A stretch of DNA of 8,708 nucleotides, taken from the NCBI GenBank assembly GCA_026392265.1, contig JAPLCL010000172.1, forward strand, positions 1 to 8,708, read 5' to 3'. Of this stretch, positions 6,196 through 8,708 are shown piece by piece. The notes beneath the pieces were generated by a model. The model was not told the DNA's origin, did not search any database, and saw nothing but the letters and a program-made list of their open reading frames with translations. Numbering within the stretch: position 1 is the stretch's first letter; each line of letters starts with the position of its first letter. The stretch comes from Actinomycetota bacterium. GTDB taxonomy: Bacteria > Actinomycetota > Thermoleophilia > UBA2241. A program made the position numbers and the translations under genes.

Positions 6196-6218
6196 GCGAT
6201 CGATTCCCCTGCGATCGC
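6196..6218. repeat. Perfect 7-bp inverted repeat in the 6152-6323 gap
   Basis: GCGATCG at 6196-6202 and CGATCGC at 6212-6218 are exact reverse complements separated by nine bases (ATTCCCCTG). The arms together could be a dyad operator for a dimeric regulator or a small RNA hairpin. The site lies 106 bases before the start of the metalloprotease-Lcl gene. The rest of this 172-base gap shows no ORF with gene-like features, no RNA gene and no convincing -35/-10 pair. Confidence 0.4.
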
Positions 6219-6311
6219 GGTCGTCCACGGCAGAGCCGGCGCTCCACATGTCGAGCCACTAGCGATAGAGTCGTTTCGGAAGAGCGTGACTCAGTGCCGG
6301 ACAGACCACGC

Positions 6312-6318
6312 AGGAGGT
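6312..6318 (+). promoter_or_regulatory. Strong ribosome binding site for the metalloprotease-Lcl gene
   Basis: AGGAGGT is a near-perfect Shine-Dalgarno, 5 bases before the ATG at 6324. It favours that ATG over the in-frame ATG at 6294, and the protein then begins with the short basic region expected of a signal peptide. It is the strongest binding site in the window. Confidence 0.8.
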
Positions 6319-6323
6319 GCCCC

Positions 6324-7577
6324 ATGTCGGGACGTCGCAGTCGGAGAACAAGCTTCGCCCTGCGCTGGGGAGTCGCCGCCGCTGCGGCGGTCATGCTGCT
6401 CGCCTGCGCTCCTGCCGCTCTTGCGGCCCCGAAAACGCTCAAGGACACCTGCTCCGAGTTGCTGACGATCTGCATGCAGCAGTACGACACGAACGGCTTC
6501 GCCAAGGTAGTCGACTACGGCAACTTGAAGGGATACCAGGAGACGCTGGGCTTTCTGAAGGTGGTGGTGGACCCCGACCTCCCGCCATCAGCTATTGACG
6601 GCAGACCACCGATCGCCCTGTACGACCCGAAGACGAAGACGCTCGCCTTTTCTGAGGACCCGCGAAGGCCACCGAACGCCGCCGCGAGGCGCGACTTGAG
6701 CAAGACGGTGTGGCATGAAATGACGCACGCCCTCGAGGATAGGAACGGGGACATCGGGGTCTTCAACAGTGCAGCGTACGCGGATCGTAACACCTACTAC
6801 ATGGCGGCTGCGGTCGCGGCACTTCAGTGGCTCAACGAGCTGGAGCGTAACGCGGAGGCCGGCTACTCCATCGAGAAGCTCAAAGCGACCTGGGAGAAGT
6901 ACCTCGAGAAGATGAAAGGCGCTGAGAATCTGCCGGAGACGCTCGCGTACCCGCCCGACCTCAAACTGATGCGCAAGTGGTTCGGGTTCCGCGAGAACCC
7001 CGATGAGATCAAGGCCCTTTACCTCACCAACAAGGCATTCTCCGGCAAGAAGTGGGCCAACCTCAGGAAGGCTCTCGGCGGCCCCTCGCTCGAGATCGGC
7101 GATCCCTACGAGGGCGGACTAGTAGCCTACATCCTTGAACGCGGAGACCCGGGCTACAATGCAAAGGTCCAGCACGGCCTAATCGCCGCGAGCGCTGACC
7201 AGAGCTCAGGGATCGCGTGGAGCAGCGTAACGAACATCTCGGTCGGGGCAGCTGCACACGGTACGGCCCTTGGGACCGGCCAGGCAAACACCTCAGCCAT
7301 TGTTGCTCAGACCGGATGCACGAGTGGCGCCGCCTACCTCTGCGACAACCTGGTCGAAGGCGGCTATGACGACTGGTATTTGCCGAGCAGTTTTGAACTG
7401 TACAAGCTGTACTGTTTCTGTTTCCATGCAGGGATCGGTGGTTTTGAGACCGCCTCCTACTGGAGCTCTTCCGAGGACGATGCGTACTACGCGTTGGCAG
7501 AGGTCTTCGGTGGGAGCACCTATTCCAACGATGACAAGTACTCCTTGCACCGCGTGCGTGCCGTCCGGTCCTTCTGA
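6324..7577 (+). CDS. Exported zincin-like protein with C-terminal DUF1566/Lcl domain
   Basis: I recognise no named gene; this is a two-domain secreted protein of 417 residues. Residues 1-36 are a signal peptide: a basic start (RRSRR), a hydrophobic core VAAAAAVMLLA, then either a lipobox-like LLAC ending at C28 or a type I cleavage site after ALA. Residues 40-255 contain HEMTH at 131-135, the HExxH motif of zinc metallopeptidases (H131 and H135 ligands, E132 catalytic). About 37 residues later ELERNAE (172-178) offers a Glu as third ligand. Residues 260-417 match the DUF1566/Lcl fold (C-type-lectin-like): GGLVAYI, GTALGTGQANTSAI, GAAYLCDNL, GGYDDWYLPSSFEL, YWSSSE and the ending HRVRAVRSF. Six cysteines occur after the signal region, a pattern allowing disulfides outside the cell. 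The gene stands alone, with its own strong binding site and lower GC than its neighbours. Proteolytic activity and adhesion to a glycan or surface are inference. The Lcl domain is confident, the peptidase moderate. Confidence 0.8.
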   Translation: MSGRRSRRTSFALRWGVAAAAAVMLLACAPAALAAPKTLKDTCSELLTICMQQYDTNGFAKVVDYGNLKGYQETLGFLKVVVDPDLPPSAIDGRPPIALYDPKTKTLAFSEDPRRPPNAAARRDLSKTVWHEMTHALEDRNGDIGVFNSAAYADRNTYYMAAAVAALQWLNELERNAEAGYSIEKLKATWEKYLEKMKGAENLPETLAYPPDLKLMRKWFGFRENPDEIKALYLTNKAFSGKKWANLRKALGGPSLEIGDPYEGGLVAYILERGDPGYNAKVQHGLIAASADQSSGIAWSSVTNISVGAAAHGTALGTGQANTSAIVAQTGCTSGAAYLCDNLVEGGYDDWYLPSSFELYKLYCFCFHAGIGGFETASYWSSSEDDAYYALAEVFGGSTYSNDDKYSLHRVRAVRSF

Positions 7578-7614
7578 CCAACCAGCGCCTCGACCCACCG
7601 GGTGGCCGGACCGA

Positions 7615-8708
7615 TCAGTCGCCCGGCTGCGCTCCGAGGCCCTCGATCTCGCAGACCTCGGCGGCCGCCTCCTCGACCTCGCCTTCAGCGATGGGCTGAC
7701 GGCCCGGCTTCACCACAAGGTAGGCGACGAAGCCCGGCGGGATCGGCAGCCAGAAGTTGATGAGCCGGTAAACGAGCACCACGGCGACGGCCGTCGCCGA
7801 GGGCACCCCGAAGCTCACGTAGAGAGCGATGAGGATGCCTTCGATCGCCCCGAGCCCCCCCGGCGTGGGCGCCAGCGTGCCGATCCCATAGGCGACCACG
7901 TAGCCCACAGCCAGGTACCCGAAGCCGATAGGGTAGTCGAAGGCGAGGAACACCGCGTACAGGCACAGCATGTCGAAGAACCAGAGGCCGCAGGCCAGCA
8001 CCGTGGTCGTGCGGAACGAGCCGCGGTGCGACGTCATGCGGCGCATGCCGGCGAAGAGGTTGTCGAGCCAGGCATCGATGTGCCGCTCCTTGATCACCTC
8101 GCGACGCATGACGCGGTTGGCGAGGTGAGCCAGCTGGGTGACCCGACGCCGCATCCGTGAGCGGTGGTTGTACAGGTAGATCCCGTAGATGGTGAGCCAG
8201 AGCAGTAACCCGATGAACACGAGGCCGACGAGGTATCCGGCGATCGACTCGCCACGCGCCAGCACGAGCCACACCAGAGCCAGGGCGAAGAAGAACCACA
8301 GCACGATGTAGTTGAAGAACTGCTGCGCGGCGATGGCCACGAAGATGAGCCCGTGGGGGGCGCCGCGCTTGCGCAGGGCGTTGTAGGTGACGACCCAGCC
8401 ACCGACGCCCCCGGCAGAGAGCACGTGGCTCACGGCGAGGCTGCTGAGCGTGATGGCGAGCACGTCGAGCAGACGCAGGCGGATGTCGAGCACGTTGAGG
8501 ATGAAGCGCGTGAGATTGGCGTAGCTGAGGACTGCCAGGCACTGCAGCACCACCGCGCCGGCGAGAAGCACGTAGCTTGCGTGCGTGAGCAGCGTGATCG
8601 TCTTCTGCATGTCGACGAGCTTCGGCAGCAAGAAATAGAGGACGATGACGATGACGATGAAGACGGCGATATGGCGGAGGGTCTTCTTGATCGGCTTCCT
8701 CCCCAGTC
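7615..8708 (-). CDS. LPG synthase TM-region/UPF0104 membrane protein, 5' end outside window
   Basis: This integral membrane protein belongs to the lysylphosphatidylglycerol-synthase transmembrane family (UPF0104, related to the membrane part of MprF). Members are thought to act on or move lipids, but functions differ and none can be assigned here. 363 residues are visible and the frame is still open at the right edge. A TTG at 8629-8631 could be read as a start, but the 25 codons upstream encode a basic stretch (LGRKPIKKTLRH) followed by the first hydrophobic helix, so the true start lies beyond the window. Family blocks are AGGVGG at about 98-103 and PTPGGLGAIEG at about 280-290, followed by YRLINFWLP. 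About seven to eight helices are present, with a basic cytoplasmic loop near 180-220, and the C-terminal tail is acidic. It is convergent with the preceding gene, 37 bases apart; that gap shows no convincing terminator, only 4-bp stems. Confidence 0.85.
   Translation of the reverse strand, partial: LGRKPIKKTLRHIAVFIVIVIVLYFLLPKLVDMQKTITLLTHASYVLLAGAVVLQCLAVLSYANLTRFILNVLDIRLRLLDVLAITLSSLAVSHVLSAGGVGGWVVTYNALRKRGAPHGLIFVAIAAQQFFNYIVLWFFFALALVWLVLARGESIAGYLVGLVFIGLLLWLTIYGIYLYNHRSRMRRRVTQLAHLANRVMRREVIKERHIDAWLDNLFAGMRRMTSHRGSFRTTTVLACGLWFFDMLCLYAVFLAFDYPIGFGYLAVGYVVAYGIGTLAPTPGGLGAIEGILIALYVSFGVPSATAVAVVLVYRLINFWLPIPPGFVAYLVVKPGRQPIAEGEVEEAAAEVCEIEGLGAQPGD
8641..8658. repeat. Three tandem GACGAT hexamers
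   Basis: GACGAT is repeated three times in the coding region of the minus-strand membrane protein. Read on that strand it encodes alternating Ile-Val in the first membrane helix. The repeat keeps the frame, so slippage would change helix length by two residues at a time. Confidence 0.6.

Noticed and set aside
6294..6323. Earlier ATG at 6294 as the start of the metalloprotease-Lcl protein
   Set aside because: It has no binding site, whereas AGGAGGT lies 5 bases before the ATG at 6324; the extra ten residues would lengthen the signal peptide for no reason.
6330..6360. Twin-arginine export signal
   Set aside because: SRRTSF resembles the Tat motif, but the Phe is one position too far from the arginines; an ordinary Sec or lipoprotein signal explains the sequence as well.
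6193..6465. Small plus-strand open frame across the gap before the metalloprotease-Lcl gene
   Set aside because: No ribosome binding site, no recognisable features, and it runs out of frame into the signal-peptide region of a well-supported gene.
7440..7577. Lcl/DUF1566 end as a possible variable region of a diversity-generating retroelement
   Set aside because: The fold class fits, but no reverse transcriptase or template repeat is in the window, and the end of the gene does not show the run of AAC/AAT codons expected at diversified sites. It would need a search of flanking DNA for a near-copy differing only at adenines.
7567..7628. Bidirectional terminator between the convergent genes
   Set aside because: Only stems of 4-5 base pairs can be drawn (such as CCAC/GTGG around 7595-7605), with no T-run on either strand.
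8629..8631. TTG as the start of the minus-strand membrane protein
   Set aside because: The frame continues upstream to the window edge and encodes a basic segment and the first membrane helix, so the gene is cut by the edge rather than starting here.

Overview
The window is very GC-rich, and its genes are densely packed, with repeated 4-base stop/start overlaps and frequent GTG or TTG starts. Gene content and some sequence details point to a deep-branching actinobacterium, perhaps near Thermoleophilia: Era carries DLPG rather than DTPG in its G3 box, and HisI and DeoC look similar in style. This placement is an inference from remembered family features, not a search result.

Bases 2-3341 hold one tightly coupled plus-strand operon: phoH (its 5' end lies outside the window), ybeY, a dgkA-PAP2 fusion, cdd and era. 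The order matches the phoH-ybeY-dgkA-cdd-era block known from Bacillus subtilis, without the pgpH/yqfF gene that sits between phoH and ybeY there, and with the diacylglycerol/undecaprenol kinase fused to a short PAP2-type phosphatase module. The genes cover rRNA processing and ribosome assembly (YbeY, Era, and PhoH by association), membrane lipid recycling (DgkA-PAP2) and pyrimidine nucleoside salvage (Cdd).

Bases 3342-6151 continue on the same strand. A 76-base gap contains a good extended -10 promoter. It is followed by deoC (deoxyribose-phosphate aldolase, a salvage partner for Cdd), then hisI, whose best-placed ribosome binding site points to an unusual ATC start, and then, overlapping hisI by 4 bases, a multi-spanning membrane glycosyltransferase of the GT39/PMT type.

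Bases 6152-6323 are non-coding and contain two small inverted repeats. Bases 6324-7577 hold the most unusual gene: an exported protein with an HEMTH zinc-metalloprotease motif in the middle and a C-terminal DUF1566/Lcl (C-type-lectin-like) domain. Its base composition is visibly lower in GC than its neighbours, which suggests an acquired gene.

Bases 7615-8708 are on the minus strand, convergent with the previous gene: a membrane protein of the lysylphosphatidylglycerol-synthase transmembrane / UPF0104 family, running off the right edge. No RNA genes, CRISPR arrays, insertion sequences or integrases were seen. The main novelty candidates are the metalloprotease-Lcl protein, the DgkA-PAP2 fusion with altered phosphatase motifs, and the non-canonical hisI start.
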